Assembly (NCBI RefSeq): GCF_035607555.1
Contig: NZ_JAVHWZ010000001.1
Location: forward strand, 434,001-498,000
Reading direction: 5' to 3'
DNA from: Candidatus Bealeia paramacronuclearis
GTDB taxonomy: Bacteria > Pseudomonadota > Alphaproteobacteria > UBA9655
DNA length: 64,000 nt
Shown in pieces: positions 36,424 to 46,378 of the stretch. The notes under the pieces were generated by a model, which had not been told where the DNA came from, did not search any database, and saw nothing but the letters and a program-made list of their open reading frames with translations. Position 1 is the first letter of the stretch. The number at the start of each line of letters is the position of its first letter. A program made the translations under genes and the position numbers.

Positions 36424-36638
36424 TGCGTTTTCCTTTGTCCATTTCAGTATTGATCTTTTCGTTTTTAATGATGAATGAACCGGCTGCAGCGGGTGGTTCT
36501 TTTAAATTGATGGTAAGCGTCATACCTATTCAACAAACTCCTACACACTTTTGCAACACCATTTTCATACCCTCCCGAACAAAGCCGCTTCCGGTTGTCC
36601 TTGTAAACAACTTATCTTATCACAAAATCTATCTTTAG
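36424..36638 (+). pseudogene. Start of an exported protein, cut off by IS debris
   Basis: A GGAGG site and ATG open a frame with a good signal peptide (MRFPLSISVLIFSFLMMNEP then AAAGGSF). After about 37 codons the frame enters sequence carrying CTCCTACACAC, also found at an IS481 end at 39538-39549, and then an IS1 end. The remaining codons to 36638 are therefore not native. The original product is unknown. Confidence 0.5.
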
Positions 36639-36649
36639 TTAAGTGTCTC
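36601..36649 (-). mobile_element. Solo left end of an IS1-family element
   Basis: Read on the minus strand, GAGACACTTAACTAAAGATA followed by GTGATAAGAT matches the left end of the complete IS1-family element at 60876 almost exactly. No transposase sequence follows, so only the end survives. Confidence 0.7.
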
Positions 36650-36666
36650 AGTTGATGTCGACTTAT

Positions 36667-37390
36667 ACGCTATATACCGTATCTATATAATATATCCTCT
36701 AAATTATGAATTGATTCCCAGCTTTCATCCCTAATAAGGTGTTTTTTATTAAAAATATACTGCAGCATGCAATCATTAATAAATTTGCTATAGTGTATTT
36801 CATCACTATAATTATCAAGATTGGATATTATATCTTCTTGATCCTGAAAATCAAATATTAAAACATTTTCTAATCCTAAAAGCATTTTAATGATGCTCTT
36901 TTTTTCCTAAGTTTTTCAAAAAAAATACCGTTCAATTCATCAATTTTATAGTGAAGAGCTGAGACAGGTGGAAAAAAATTAAGAACTTTATATTTTTATG
37001 GCTTTTTATTAAATGAAGTATATTATTTTCAATAAAATTTAATTGTTCTTGAGACGCATCGAATTCGCACTCTAAGCTAGAAATCTGGCTAGCTTTATTT
37101 TTAGAGTTTAATTTTGCTTCTTCAATACGCTGTTTCGAGTGTTTTAAGACGATGCTTTTTCCCAAAGGTAGAGAAAAGCCTCTTTCAATGGTATTTTTAT
37201 TAGGACAATTTGTTAAGGTGTCAAAGTTAATTAAAATATCTATTGATTTTTTGAAAATATCAATATTAAAGAAATAGGGAGCTTTGTCAAAAATGGTTTC
37301 AGTATATAGATAGTAAGGAAATGGTCCATAACCCTCACCTTCTCTAACTTGCTTTCCTGGAGTATCTAAGTTAATCTCCCAAATTGTGGA
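36667..37390 (-). pseudogene. Frameshifted remnant of an unknown protein
   Basis: Two frames on the minus strand (37390 to 36932, and 36885 to 36670) appear to be parts of one gene. Between them the sequence stays open if a frame change is allowed near 36995 and another at the run of seven A near 36900. The upstream end is cut by the IS30 fragment. The larger piece contains WEINLDTPGKQVREGEGYGP and a predicted coiled segment (KHSKQRIEEAKLNSKNKA). I do not recognise the family. Confidence 0.45.
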
Positions 37391-37391
37391 T

Positions 37392-38020
37392 TCAAGGATG
37401 AGGTGCAATGCCCTTATTGAATAAGAAGACAATAGCGCGATTCAGGTGGCTTGCCAATGACTCAAGTGGAGATTTTCCATTCAACACCTTCCTTGGCATG
37501 AGGTTATGTCCCAGCACAATTTGCTCCAGTTCCTCCTCAGGCATATTCAACAGATCGGTTTTGCGTGGGAGATCACGCCTAAATCTTCCATTCATATTTT
37601 CAATGCCTCCTTTCTGCCACGAAGAATAGACATCGCAAAAGTAGGTTGGAACTCCAAGCTGCTGTGTGATTTCCTTGTGTTTCGCAAATTCCATCCCATT
37701 GTCAAAAGTGACGGATTTTAAAAGGTTGTCAGGAAGACTTTTAAAGAAGCACAAGAGAGCAGCTATTGTCTCAGAGGCTGTTTTGCTTGCGAGCTTAATC
37801 GCAACAGTATAGCGTGTCACTCGTTCATGAACCACCAGCATGTGCTGTGAGTTTCCTCGAAAAGACATCAGGTCCGCTTCCCAGTGACCCACTTCTTTTC
37901 GAGCCTCCACGACCTCAGGCCTGTCATGAATAGAGGTGCGATCAGGTATACGCCCTCTATGGACTCTTTTCCGTCGCCCTCTACGCGCATGGCAGCAAGG
38001 AAGAAACTTATAAAGAAAGG
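37392..38020 (-). pseudogene. IS30-family transposase, N-terminus missing
   Basis: About 205 codons of an IS30 transposase are left, with the catalytic Asp in GHWEADLMSF, the second Asp in SVTFDNGMEFAKH and the Glu region in SSWQKGGIENMNGRFRRDLP. The N-terminal helix-turn-helix half is gone because IS5 abuts at 38021; the apparent ATG at 38024 is created by the IS5 end. Its own right end lies near 37395. Confidence 0.88.
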
Positions 38021-39211
38021 CCATTGCATAATTAATAAAAATTCCAACTGAGGTCCTGAAAAGCTAATTTTTGAGTTTTTTAAATTGAGGGGGATGATAT
38101 TTTTCTTCGTCTCTTTGTTCTTTTTTTGCTCAAATACTCACTTAACTCGCCTGATTTATCCATAAGCAACCTTATTTGTGGCCTTTAAGAGGTTAAAGGC
38201 TATGGCTTTTAGGGCCATTTGTCCTTGAACTTTGGGTGTTGTAAAATAGGATGCTCTCGTGAATTTGAATTTTCGTTTTAAGGTTCCAAATCCTTGTTCC
38301 ACCCTATATCGAATCTTCGAAATCATCCGGTTAAATACTTTTTGCCAATGGGTTAAGGGCTTATTTCTTTTCGCTTTCTCCATCAACCCGTTCTTAATCC
38401 CCTTAGACCTCAGCAAGTCTTTGTTTCCTTGGGAAGCATACCCTTTGTCTCCATAAAGCCTCTTATCTCGACGCTTCTTCACAACCTCTTCCAACTCTCT
38501 CACTTCAGAGACATGCGCAGGCGTCACGTGAACCTGATCAATATATCCGTCCTCCTGGTCAATGACCATAAAGCCTTTGTACCCAAAATAGCTCCGTTTC
38601 CCCTTCTTAAGCCATGTGGCATCTGGATCTTTGGAAAGGGTTACCTGCTCTTCAACAGCATATTCCTTGTCTTCTTCACGATCAACAGCCATCCCCTCCA
38701 TTTCTTTCCGAGGACGTGCCGCTGATTCGATAAGCGTCGCATCTATAATCGCTCCTTGGGATTCTTTCACTTTTAATCCCTTTTGTTCTAGTTGATAATT
38801 GATCATTGCAAGGAGGTATTCCCAAAGGTTTTGACTGATCAACAAGTTGCGAAATCGACAGAGCGTCGTATGATCAGGCACCTTTTCCAACCCCGTGATG
38901 ACCATAAAGTCCAACCGAACCCTCAAGGCTTCTTCCAACCCCTCATCGCTTAAGCTATGCCAAGCCTGCAAAATCAACGCCTTCAGTAAATTGACTGGTA
39001 CGTACCCATTGGGGCCATAGCCAGATCTTCCTAGTTTCCCCATATTTTGCTTTACACTCTCCCAGTCGATAAGGCTAAAAGCTTGGATAAGTTGACTGTT
39101 CTTTAAACGCTCTCTGGCTTCACGATTTAAAAAGGACATTTTCGATCACTCCTGCTTTTCGGACTTTCCTCAGTATATCCTTTCTCTCCTCATCCCTCAA
39201 TTATGCAATGG
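38021..39211 (-). mobile_element. IS5-family element
   Basis: CCATTGCATAATT at 38021 and AATTATGCAATGG ending at 39211 are perfect inverted repeats. The element is 1191 bp. Left flank is an IS30 fragment and right flank an IS481-like fragment, with no target duplication, so DNA next to the element has been lost or rearranged. Confidence 0.85.
38156..39139 (-). CDS. IS5-family transposase
   Basis: The 327-residue protein has the IS5 N-terminal domain (GRSGYGPNGYVPVNLLKALI, VPDHTTLCRFRN) and the DDE core with GAIIDATLIESAARPR (first Asp), RLYGDKGYASQGNKDLL (second Asp) and RYRVEQGFGTLKRKFKFTRA (Glu). It is intact from start to stop and could supply transposase. Confidence 0.92.
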   Translation of the reverse strand: MSFLNREARERLKNSQLIQAFSLIDWESVKQNMGKLGRSGYGPNGYVPVNLLKALILQAWHSLSDEGLEEALRVRLDFMVITGLEKVPDHTTLCRFRNLLISQNLWEYLLAMINYQLEQKGLKVKESQGAIIDATLIESAARPRKEMEGMAVDREEDKEYAVEEQVTLSKDPDATWLKKGKRSYFGYKGFMVIDQEDGYIDQVHVTPAHVSEVRELEEVVKKRRDKRLYGDKGYASQGNKDLLRSKGIKNGLMEKAKRNKPLTHWQKVFNRMISKIRYRVEQGFGTLKRKFKFTRASYFTTPKVQGQMALKAIAFNLLKATNKVAYG

Positions 39212-39521
39212 TCTTTCCATTCAAGTTGATGGAGGATCTGAATTTATGGCGGAATTTGAGGAAGCCTGTGAAGAACTTGGAATTTCGCTGATTGTTCTGT
39301 CCCCCAAAAAGCCCACTTACAACGGCGGCGTTGAGCGGGGAAATCGAATATTCCGGGAGGAATTTTACAACCAAAACAACCTCCTGGCTGATTCCATAGC
39401 TTCTATGCGCTTTGAGCTCTCTCAAGCTGTCTCAAAGTATAATTCTTATCGGCCTCATCGCGCCGCGAAAGGCCTCACTCCTATGCACTATATTCACTCT
39501 CATATTCTCGAGGCCTCTTGA
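39212..39521 (+). pseudogene. IS481-like transposase, C-terminal fragment
   Basis: The frame enters from the IS5 boundary as IQVDGGSEFMAEFEEACEEL, continues LSPKKPTYNGGVERGNRIF and ends with YRPHRAAKGLTPMHYIHSH. These are the second catalytic Asp and the Glu of an rve-type integrase core. Everything upstream is missing. The element's right end is probably the CTCCTACA near 39539-39546. Confidence 0.85.
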
Positions 39522-39599
39522 GTCTCATTTGATATGAACTCCTACACACAAAAAAAACCGGGTCATGTCTTCTGGAGCTTTTGGGTGTGTAATGCCACA

Positions 39600-42500
39600 C
39601 TAAACAATAGTTGTGTGGAGGCTTGAGTAATTTGCAAGAGCGGCTCCGGTGTAAGTTATAGCTATCAAATCGATGGTCCCGATGAGATGAGCCGGATCAT
39701 GCGTTGTTGACGAAAACATTTCAATCTTGGCATTTCCTGAACCGTCGTTTACTACATCAGTGAGCGCTAAAAGATCATGGGTATCAATAACGCCATCAGG
39801 ACCTGATGTCCCATCTGTGTGAACAACATCCATCACATGTTGAAACTGAAGCGTATAATTGACAGCATTGGGGCCGAAATCTTTGATGGTATCATTGGCA
39901 GGGCCTGAGCTATTGAGAGTGGAAAAATTATAAATAAAGGTATCCGACCCTCCGCCACCCGTGAGGGTATTTGTGCCAGGACCACCTTCCAGGATATTAT
40001 TATTTCCATCCCCTGTGATTGTATCATTACCCAACCCACCAACAACATTTTGAATATTAGAAAGTTTATCTACGATTCCTGTGCCTGAAGCAGAGCCGGA
40101 AGTGCCCAACGTCACAGTCACATCTGAAATATCCCATTGATAACTGACGGTGTTCTGATGGCCAATTCCGCCGGTGATAGTATCTTTACCCGTTCCTGCA
40201 ACGATATAATTATCACCCAAATGGCTTCCAGTGATTGTGTCATCGCCTCCCAAAGTAAAAATCAAATTATTTGTCTTTGAGTTTAAAAGATTAATACTAT
40301 CAGCGTTCGACGTTCCTAAAACGACGTTGTAGGAGGTAAAGGTGTTCGCCCCATAAGCCATAACCTCAAAAGGTATTGTGGTAATTATACTTGGACTAAT
40401 ATTAGTATACATACCCTTTCCAAAAGTCATGCCCCCTTCAATCAGGGAGAATTGAAATGCAGCTCCAAATAGGAGATCATGCCCTAACGTGGTGAGGCTG
40501 GCATCTGGCATATTGATAATTTGCACGGGTGTTGTGAGGGCCTGAACTAGGGGCAAGGATGTTGTTGTATCTGAAAGAAATTTGTTGCTAGGGTCCGCCA
40601 CATTATGATCAAAGAGATAATTAGAAGGAATTAATGCGTTAATCGTAAAGGTTTCGTTTGTTTGCTGGTTGGAATCACTGACATCCGTGGCTGTCAGCGT
40701 AACTGTATAGGCCCCGGAAGTTGTATAAGTATGCGACGCAGATGTGGTTGTTCCACTGGTAGCTTGAGAAATGTTGCCATCTCCCCAATTAATTGAATAT
40801 TTCACGCCAGCAGGGTCTGTGAATGAAAAAATGCCTAATAAATTCAGTGTTTCAGTTTTTCCCACAATCACATTTTGATCCGGAGTTTGATGTGCAAGAA
40901 GTGGCGCTGGAAAACTGGGTGCTGTCACGGACAAAGTCTCTCCATTCGACGTTGCATAAAGCCCGGTCACCGTATCGTGGACTCTTAATGTATAAGTACC
41001 TGCATTAGCAGTGCTGACATTAGAGAATGTCAGAGATGAGCTTGTGAAACCCTGTATGATAGTTCCGTTTTGAGTCCACTGATAAATGAGAAGATCATTA
41101 TTGGGGTCAGTGACAGTTGATGTCAAAGTCACAGAATCGCCTACAATTGCTGACTGAGAAGAAAGGAGGGTCACCGTGGGAGGAGTGAGTGTTAACGTCA
41201 CAGAATCTATGACAGAAGCGCCATGGGAATCCGTAGCCATGATTTCGTAAGTATAGGCTCTTGTAAGTCCTACTGGAGGGAACGTGAGGGTTAATAAGGG
41301 TGATGTTTTTACGAAGATGCCAATGCCCAGGCCATTGCTTACCAATCTCACTGTGTAACTTAAAACATCACCTACATCTACATCTGAAAAAACATTTGCA
41401 AGATTTACGGTTATAGTGCAGTTTGGAGCCCCCGACTGATTAGGGATTGGATTCACAATTGTGGGAGCGTGATTATTATCAATGGTAATGAAGTTTGACG
41501 TTCTTGCTTGGAAAGGATTTGTAAACGTATAGTTGTAACTGGTAATTGAATTGCTCCCTCCTACAGGTCCTGTGTAAAGAACGCTTGATCCCAAATCGAT
41601 GGTCCCGATAAGGGTGGTGTGGGCGATATCACTAAACATTTCAATTTTAGCACCTCCACTTCCATTATTTGCCACATCGGTGAGGCCTATAAGATCGAAG
41701 ATGGTAATCATACCATCACCATTAGAATCCTTGAGATTCTGAAAATCAATCTGATCCAGAACATTACCCGCATTAAAATTGAGGATCTTGTCATGTCCAA
41801 GGCTTGAGGCTGAAAAATTATAAACAAAAGTGTCCTGAACTCCACTTTGACCCACAAGAAGATCATTTCCCGGCCCACTTGTAAGAACGGTATCGGTAGA
41901 GGTTGCTACAAAAACAACATTATTGCTAGTGCTTGCATTTGGACCCACAACATTAATCGTATCAGAAACTGCTGGTGATAAAACATTGTTCTCTTGAATT
42001 GCATAATTAAATGTCAATGTGATGGTCTTTCCAGAAATTAGTTGATTTGGATTAGGGTTGATGGGTGGAGATAAAAATTCAAAAGCATTGTTTTTAATGA
42101 GGTCTACTGTGCCATCACTCAATACAAATAGGTAAGCGTCTTGATTGTGAGTCGTGCCTGTTAATACAAACTCATTATCTAAGTTTCCTGTACCTTTAAT
42201 ATCATATCCTGCAAAGACGGTAATTCCAGGGGAGAGGAAAAGGTTTGCCGTCTTAAGTTCTGCGGTAATATCATTACTCGTCATTGCGGTGACACTGAAA
42301 GATCCAATCGTAGAGGTGTATTCAGAAGGTAGTGTGATGGTTGGCGTGCTTACACTCGCAATTGTTGCGCCTGAAGTTGTGGTGATTAGACTTCCGTCAG
42401 GATTTAAATCATTGAAAAATAAAGTGTTATTAAGTATCAAATCATTTGAACTAAAATTAATAGAACTATTAGTTGTAGAAAAATGATCAGGAACAGAGAT

Positions 42501-45500
42501 TGGGGTAGATGCTGGATTTAAAGTTAATCGAAAACTTTCTGAGGCTGAATTTCCACTGGGATCAGAAGCTTTTAATGTGTATATGTTATTAGTCAAACTT
42601 GCAGAGACAGGATTAAGTGAAAATGTCGAGCCAGAAACGGAGACAGGAAGAAATGTTATTAATCTTCCTTGAATTGAAGCAGATAATGTATAGGTGAGGT
42701 CATTGTCGGAATCTGTAAAAAAATCTGCTGCATTGATGCTAAACGTATCGCCCACCGTTGCGGATTGAGTAGGAATAGGTATTCCAACAGGAACAGAATC
42801 ATTAACAGTAATCGTGAAGGCTTCCGAAGCTTTAGCACCAGTTGCACCCTCAACTGCGTTTTGGGCTGTCACTGTTACGGAATAGGATCCGGTGACTTCA
42901 TTGCCATTCAAGTCAGTAGGTGTCCCAGAAATTAGGCCTGTATTTGAATCAATACTGAGGCCATTGGGAAGCCCTGTTGCAGAATAGAGCAAACCATCAT
43001 CTGTATCTGCTTGAGAGAAGGCACTGGCCACCGAAAATGGCGTTATGGAAGTCCCTTCTGTTGTGGATTGATTTGTTGTTTGCGAAGACACTGTGATGGA
43101 ATCAATCACATCAACAACCGTAACCGTGAAAGGATTTGAGGTCGCTGTATGACCATCGCTTGTTGTGACTTTGATTTCAAAGTTTGTAACGCCGACTTGT
43201 TTGTCTTGAGGAATTCCTGAAAATACTCCCGTTGAGGTATTAAATGTGATTCCAGGAATAGGTTGCCAAGCTGTAAAATCGCTTGAGCCTCCACTTTGTT
43301 CCAAAAGTGCAAAACTCAAAGGATCATCTGGATCTCCATGGGTCACCACATTGGCTAAACTCAGATCTTGAGTTGTAAAAGCACTTCCTTCATTTACTGT
43401 GATATTCGCAACAGGAATCCCTGAAGACGTGATTGTATCACTGGACTGATCTGTAATTTGAAGTGTGATTTTTTGGACATTCGATACAGCATTTTGAGAA
43501 TCCAATGCTGTCACATTCAGGATCAGCGTATGATTGGAAATGGAGGGGTCTTCATAATCAAGGCTCACTCCAGACTTTAATTTCAATTGGTCATTCACAA
43601 TTTCAAAACGATTATCGATAACGCCAGAGGCATTTGTAATGACGTAATGATGTGTATCCCCTGGGTCTGGATCAGTGACTGTGAATTGGATGGGGTTGCT
43701 AGTGGAATCAGAAATAGGGGCGCCTATTGTGTCATCTAATTGAGCTGTCGTAAGATTGACAGAAAGAGTGGGTGCATCATTCACAGGGGTCACCGTAATA
43801 TTCAAATTCCCACTTGCCGTCCCCCCATGTCCATCAGAAACTGAATAGGTAATTTGGGAGATCGGACCATTGTAATTGGGCGCTGGCGTGAGTGTATAAG
43901 ATCCATCAGCATGAAGTATAAAATCACTTATATGAATACTCTGAAGAATTGCTACTGCGGCTCCTTGCGATAAGCCTATAATTGAAAAGAAATCCTTTAA
44001 AGTTTTTTCGACTGGTAACTCTATAGAAGGGGGAAAAATAGATTGCAGGTCTGCTATCTTAAACCCAGTAACACTGAGTGCGTCACCATCGATATCCGTA
44101 TCGTTCATGAGAACATTTCCTGTAATGGCGGTGTCCTCAGCTCCTGATTGTGTATCATTCACAGCCACAGGTGCATCGTTAGTGCCATTAATAATAACCG
44201 TAACAGTTGCTGTTGATTGCAATCCCCCCGAATCTTGCATTGTGTACTGGAATGTATCCGTTGTTGTTTTCCCCACCCCCAGAGACTGAAATAAAGTTCC
44301 TGGATTATAAATAACATTACCTGCTGCATCGAGAGAAACATGGGCCCCTGCCGCAGAGTTTGTGATACTCACAATTTGGTTTGTATCTCCAACATCAGGG
44401 TCTGTATCATTGGCCAAAAGGCGTGAGGCCAAAATCGTAATAGCAGGACCATCTTCTTGGGCTTGAGGATCCCCATTTTGATTCAATATGTCATTCACGG
44501 CTGTGGGGGCCTCGTTCACATTTGTGATTCCAATAGTGAAGACTTTATCAAATCCTGCCGTCCCATCATTAACGTGAACTTTGATCGCATAGCTAGATTT
44601 AGCTTCGAAATTAGGGGAATCATTAATCTTGAGCTGATTTCCTACAATTGCAAAAGCTGCATCATCTCCATATCCTGAAACCAGAGAATAATTTGCCGTC
44701 TTGAAGGCTGGGTTTGTGTCAGGGTCTGTATCGCTCAAAGTCCCAATTACAGTGCCGGCAGGAACATTTTCAGCAACAACTGCATTGGAAAGCGTAATGT
44801 TGGTGGGAGCCTCGTTCACATCGGTGACGTTGATGGTAAATGTTTTTGTAAAACTCAGCGCCGAATTTGTCTGATCTTTGGCGATAATATTAAGCGCATA
44901 CGAGGATTGTCCTTCAAAGTTTAGGTTTTGTCCTGCATTCAAATAAAGAGCGCCATTGGCAATATGAAATTTTCCAGCATCTGCGCCAGAAAGACTCAGA
45001 TCATTATTCTTAAAGGCTAGATTTGTATCAGGATCTGTAATTACGATATCTCCAATTTTAAGGCCTGAACTGGGGACAAGGGTGTTTTCAGCAACAACTG
45101 CATTGGAAAGCGTAATGTTGGTGGGGGCATGATTCTGAGGGGCGGGAGCGGCATCCGTAAATTGAGTCGTAATTTGGTTGATATGCTTGGCTTCGATATT
45201 CAGGCCTAGAATATGATAGGGTCTGAAATCAAAGAGTGTGTTTTTATTTGACACTGCAAATGCTGCAAGGGCCCGCTGAAGGGTCACCGAGTCTTGTGCA
45301 TGGGTGACAAGCAACTCTAAAGTATTAAAGCCGCCACCCCCATCATAATAACCATACCCCTGGCCTCCTCGATCATTGAGATTTTGAGTAAGGCTATGAA
45401 TTATGGTATCGTTACCCAAACCGGCTAATATAATATCATTTCCGCCGCCACCATTGATTGTATTTGTGTCCCTGGCTACCGAAATATAATCGTTGCCCCC

Positions 45501-45650
45501 ACCTCCAAAAATGGTGGCATTTCCAAGAGCTACGATGTAAGAGTTTCCAGGGCCACCATATATTGTGTCTCCCAGACCATAGGCAAAAATCACATCGCCT
45601 GCTGTATTGCCATGAATAACCTTGCCATTACCAGAAATACGCTTTGCCAT
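39600..45650 (-). CDS. Giant RTX/cadherin-repeat adhesin, probable type I secretion substrate
   Basis: The roughly 2016-residue protein has no signal peptide and is Asp/Gly/Asn/Thr-rich. It opens with RTX-like glycine repeats (IYGGPGNS, IFGGGGNDYI, INGGGGNDII). It continues with two cadherin-type repeats (FTINVTDVNEAPTNITLS), VCBS/tandem-95 repeats (NDAPVAVNDTQSGAEDT), putative Ig domains (ATGLPNGLSIDSNTGLISGT) and, near residue 1550, a PKD domain (SHTYTTSGAYTVTLTATD). It closes with RTX repeats and a type I target module (GGGGSDTFIYNF). The module, including an EF-hand-like loop, also occurs near residues 1257-1360. Such proteins bind calcium outside the cell and mediate adhesion. No type I secretion genes are adjacent. 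ATG 45650 is preferred over GTG 45662. Confidence 0.88.
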   Translation of the reverse strand: MAKRISGNGKVIHGNTAGDVIFAYGLGDTIYGGPGNSYIVALGNATIFGGGGNDYISVARDTNTINGGGGNDIILAGLGNDTIIHSLTQNLNDRGGQGYGYYDGGGGFNTLELLVTHAQDSVTLQRALAAFAVSNKNTLFDFRPYHILGLNIEAKHINQITTQFTDAAPAPQNHAPTNITLSNAVVAENTLVPSSGLKIGDIVITDPDTNLAFKNNDLSLSGADAGKFHIANGALYLNAGQNLNFEGQSSYALNIIAKDQTNSALSFTKTFTINVTDVNEAPTNITLSNAVVAENVPAGTVIGTLSDTDPDTNPAFKTANYSLVSGYGDDAAFAIVGNQLKINDSPNFEAKSSYAIKVHVNDGTAGFDKVFTIGITNVNEAPTAVNDILNQNGDPQAQEDGPAITILASRLLANDTDPDVGDTNQIVSITNSAAGAHVSLDAAGNVIYNPGTLFQSLGVGKTTTDTFQYTMQDSGGLQSTATVTVIINGTNDAPVAVNDTQSGAEDTAITGNVLMNDTDIDGDALSVTGFKIADLQSIFPPSIELPVEKTLKDFFSIIGLSQGAAVAILQSIHISDFILHADGSYTLTPAPNYNGPISQITYSVSDGHGGTASGNLNITVTPVNDAPTLSVNLTTAQLDDTIGAPISDSTSNPIQFTVTDPDPGDTHHYVITNASGVIDNRFEIVNDQLKLKSGVSLDYEDPSISNHTLILNVTALDSQNAVSNVQKITLQITDQSSDTITSSGIPVANITVNEGSAFTTQDLSLANVVTHGDPDDPLSFALLEQSGGSSDFTAWQPIPGITFNTSTGVFSGIPQDKQVGVTNFEIKVTTSDGHTATSNPFTVTVVDVIDSITVSSQTTNQSTTEGTSITPFSVASAFSQADTDDGLLYSATGLPNGLSIDSNTGLISGTPTDLNGNEVTGSYSVTVTAQNAVEGATGAKASEAFTITVNDSVPVGIPIPTQSATVGDTFSINAADFFTDSDNDLTYTLSASIQGRLITFLPVSVSGSTFSLNPVSASLTNNIYTLKASDPSGNSASESFRLTLNPASTPISVPDHFSTTNSSINFSSNDLILNNTLFFNDLNPDGSLITTTSGATIASVSTPTITLPSEYTSTIGSFSVTAMTSNDITAELKTANLFLSPGITVFAGYDIKGTGNLDNEFVLTGTTHNQDAYLFVLSDGTVDLIKNNAFEFLSPPINPNPNQLISGKTITLTFNYAIQENNVLSPAVSDTINVVGPNASTSNNVVFVATSTDTVLTSGPGNDLLVGQSGVQDTFVYNFSASSLGHDKILNFNAGNVLDQIDFQNLKDSNGDGMITIFDLIGLTDVANNGSGGAKIEMFSDIAHTTLIGTIDLGSSVLYTGPVGGSNSITSYNYTFTNPFQARTSNFITIDNNHAPTIVNPIPNQSGAPNCTITVNLANVFSDVDVGDVLSYTVRLVSNGLGIGIFVKTSPLLTLTFPPVGLTRAYTYEIMATDSHGASVIDSVTLTLTPPTVTLLSSQSAIVGDSVTLTSTVTDPNNDLLIYQWTQNGTIIQGFTSSSLTFSNVSTANAGTYTLRVHDTVTGLYATSNGETLSVTAPSFPAPLLAHQTPDQNVIVGKTETLNLLGIFSFTDPAGVKYSINWGDGNISQATSGTTTSASHTYTTSGAYTVTLTATDVSDSNQQTNETFTINALIPSNYLFDHNVADPSNKFLSDTTTSLPLVQALTTPVQIINMPDASLTTLGHDLLFGAAFQFSLIEGGMTFGKGMYTNISPSIITTIPFEVMAYGANTFTSYNVVLGTSNADSINLLNSKTNNLIFTLGGDDTITGSHLGDNYIVAGTGKDTITGGIGHQNTVSYQWDISDVTVTLGTSGSASGTGIVDKLSNIQNVVGGLGNDTITGDGNNNILEGGPGTNTLTGGGGSDTFIYNFSTLNSSGPANDTIKDFGPNAVNYTLQFQHVMDVVHTDGTSGPDGVIDTHDLLALTDVVNDGSGNAKIEMFSSTTHDPAHLIGTIDLIAITYTGAALANYSSLHTTIV

Positions 45651-45798
45651 TTCAGTCACCACACCTTAAATAAAAACAAAAATACCTAATTATCCCATTA
45701 TATAGATTATATGTTAATTATTTATTAATATATATAAGGTGATTTTTATTGCGCCATTACCACGGTTGAGTATTTATGATCTTTTATCTGGTAGTAAA

Positions 45799-45834
45799 AT
45801 TGGTCTAGGAATTGGTCTAGGAATTGGTCTAGGA
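45799..45834 (+). repeat. Three exact 12-bp tandem repeats
   Basis: ATTGGTCTAGGA is repeated three times without change, ending 29 bp before the GFA-family gene and about 150 bp upstream of the adhesin gene on the other strand. The unit is divisible by three, but no gene covers it. It could bind a regulator or vary in copy number. Confidence 0.9.
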
Positions 45835-45863
45835 TGTCAATCTGACAAAGCGAGGAGAACATT

Positions 45864-46265
45864 ATGATTACAGGAAAATGCTTTTGTGGCGCAATTCAAT
45901 ATAAGGTTGAAGCTAATATCTTGAAATCTGGTGTTTGCCATTGTCATGCTTGCCAGCGCCTGACTGGTGGTGCGGCCTGGCCTTTCATTGTGATCCCTCA
46001 AGAATCATTGATTATACAAGGAAAAACAAAAGAATTTGTCAGGTTGGGATCAAGCGGCAAAAAAGCTCATATAAGTTTTTGTGGAACATGTGGCTCCACA
46101 CTATTTGGAAGACCTGAAATCTGGCCCCATATTAGAATAGTTGCGGCAAGCAGTTTAGACGATCAAAATATTTTCTCCCCCAATATGCATGTTTGGACTG
46201 AAAATGCTCCAAAATGGACTTTGTTTGACCCGAGCATTCCCAAATTTGACCGTAGTGCGATTTAG
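45864..46265 (+). CDS. GFA/CENP-V-domain zinc protein
   Basis: The 133-residue protein has the cysteine pattern of the glutathione-dependent formaldehyde-activating (GFA) fold: GKCFCGAIQY, GVCHCHACQRLTGG and SFCGTCGSTLF, giving two zinc sites. GFA-type proteins are linked to glutathione adducts of aldehydes, but most family members, including this short form, have no proven activity. A GAGGAG ribosome site precedes the ATG. It stands alone between the tandem repeat and plsY. Confidence 0.88.
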   Translation: MITGKCFCGAIQYKVEANILKSGVCHCHACQRLTGGAAWPFIVIPQESLIIQGKTKEFVRLGSSGKKAHISFCGTCGSTLFGRPEIWPHIRIVAASSLDDQNIFSPNMHVWTENAPKWTLFDPSIPKFDRSAI

Positions 46266-46378
46266 AAAAGTGCTCAACCTTTCAAGCATCTTGAAGTGAA
46301 AGTTCTAAATTAAGAAAACCTGAAGGTTTTTGTCATTTTCAGGTGACCTTAACTTTGAGTCCTGATAAGATGGTCTTT

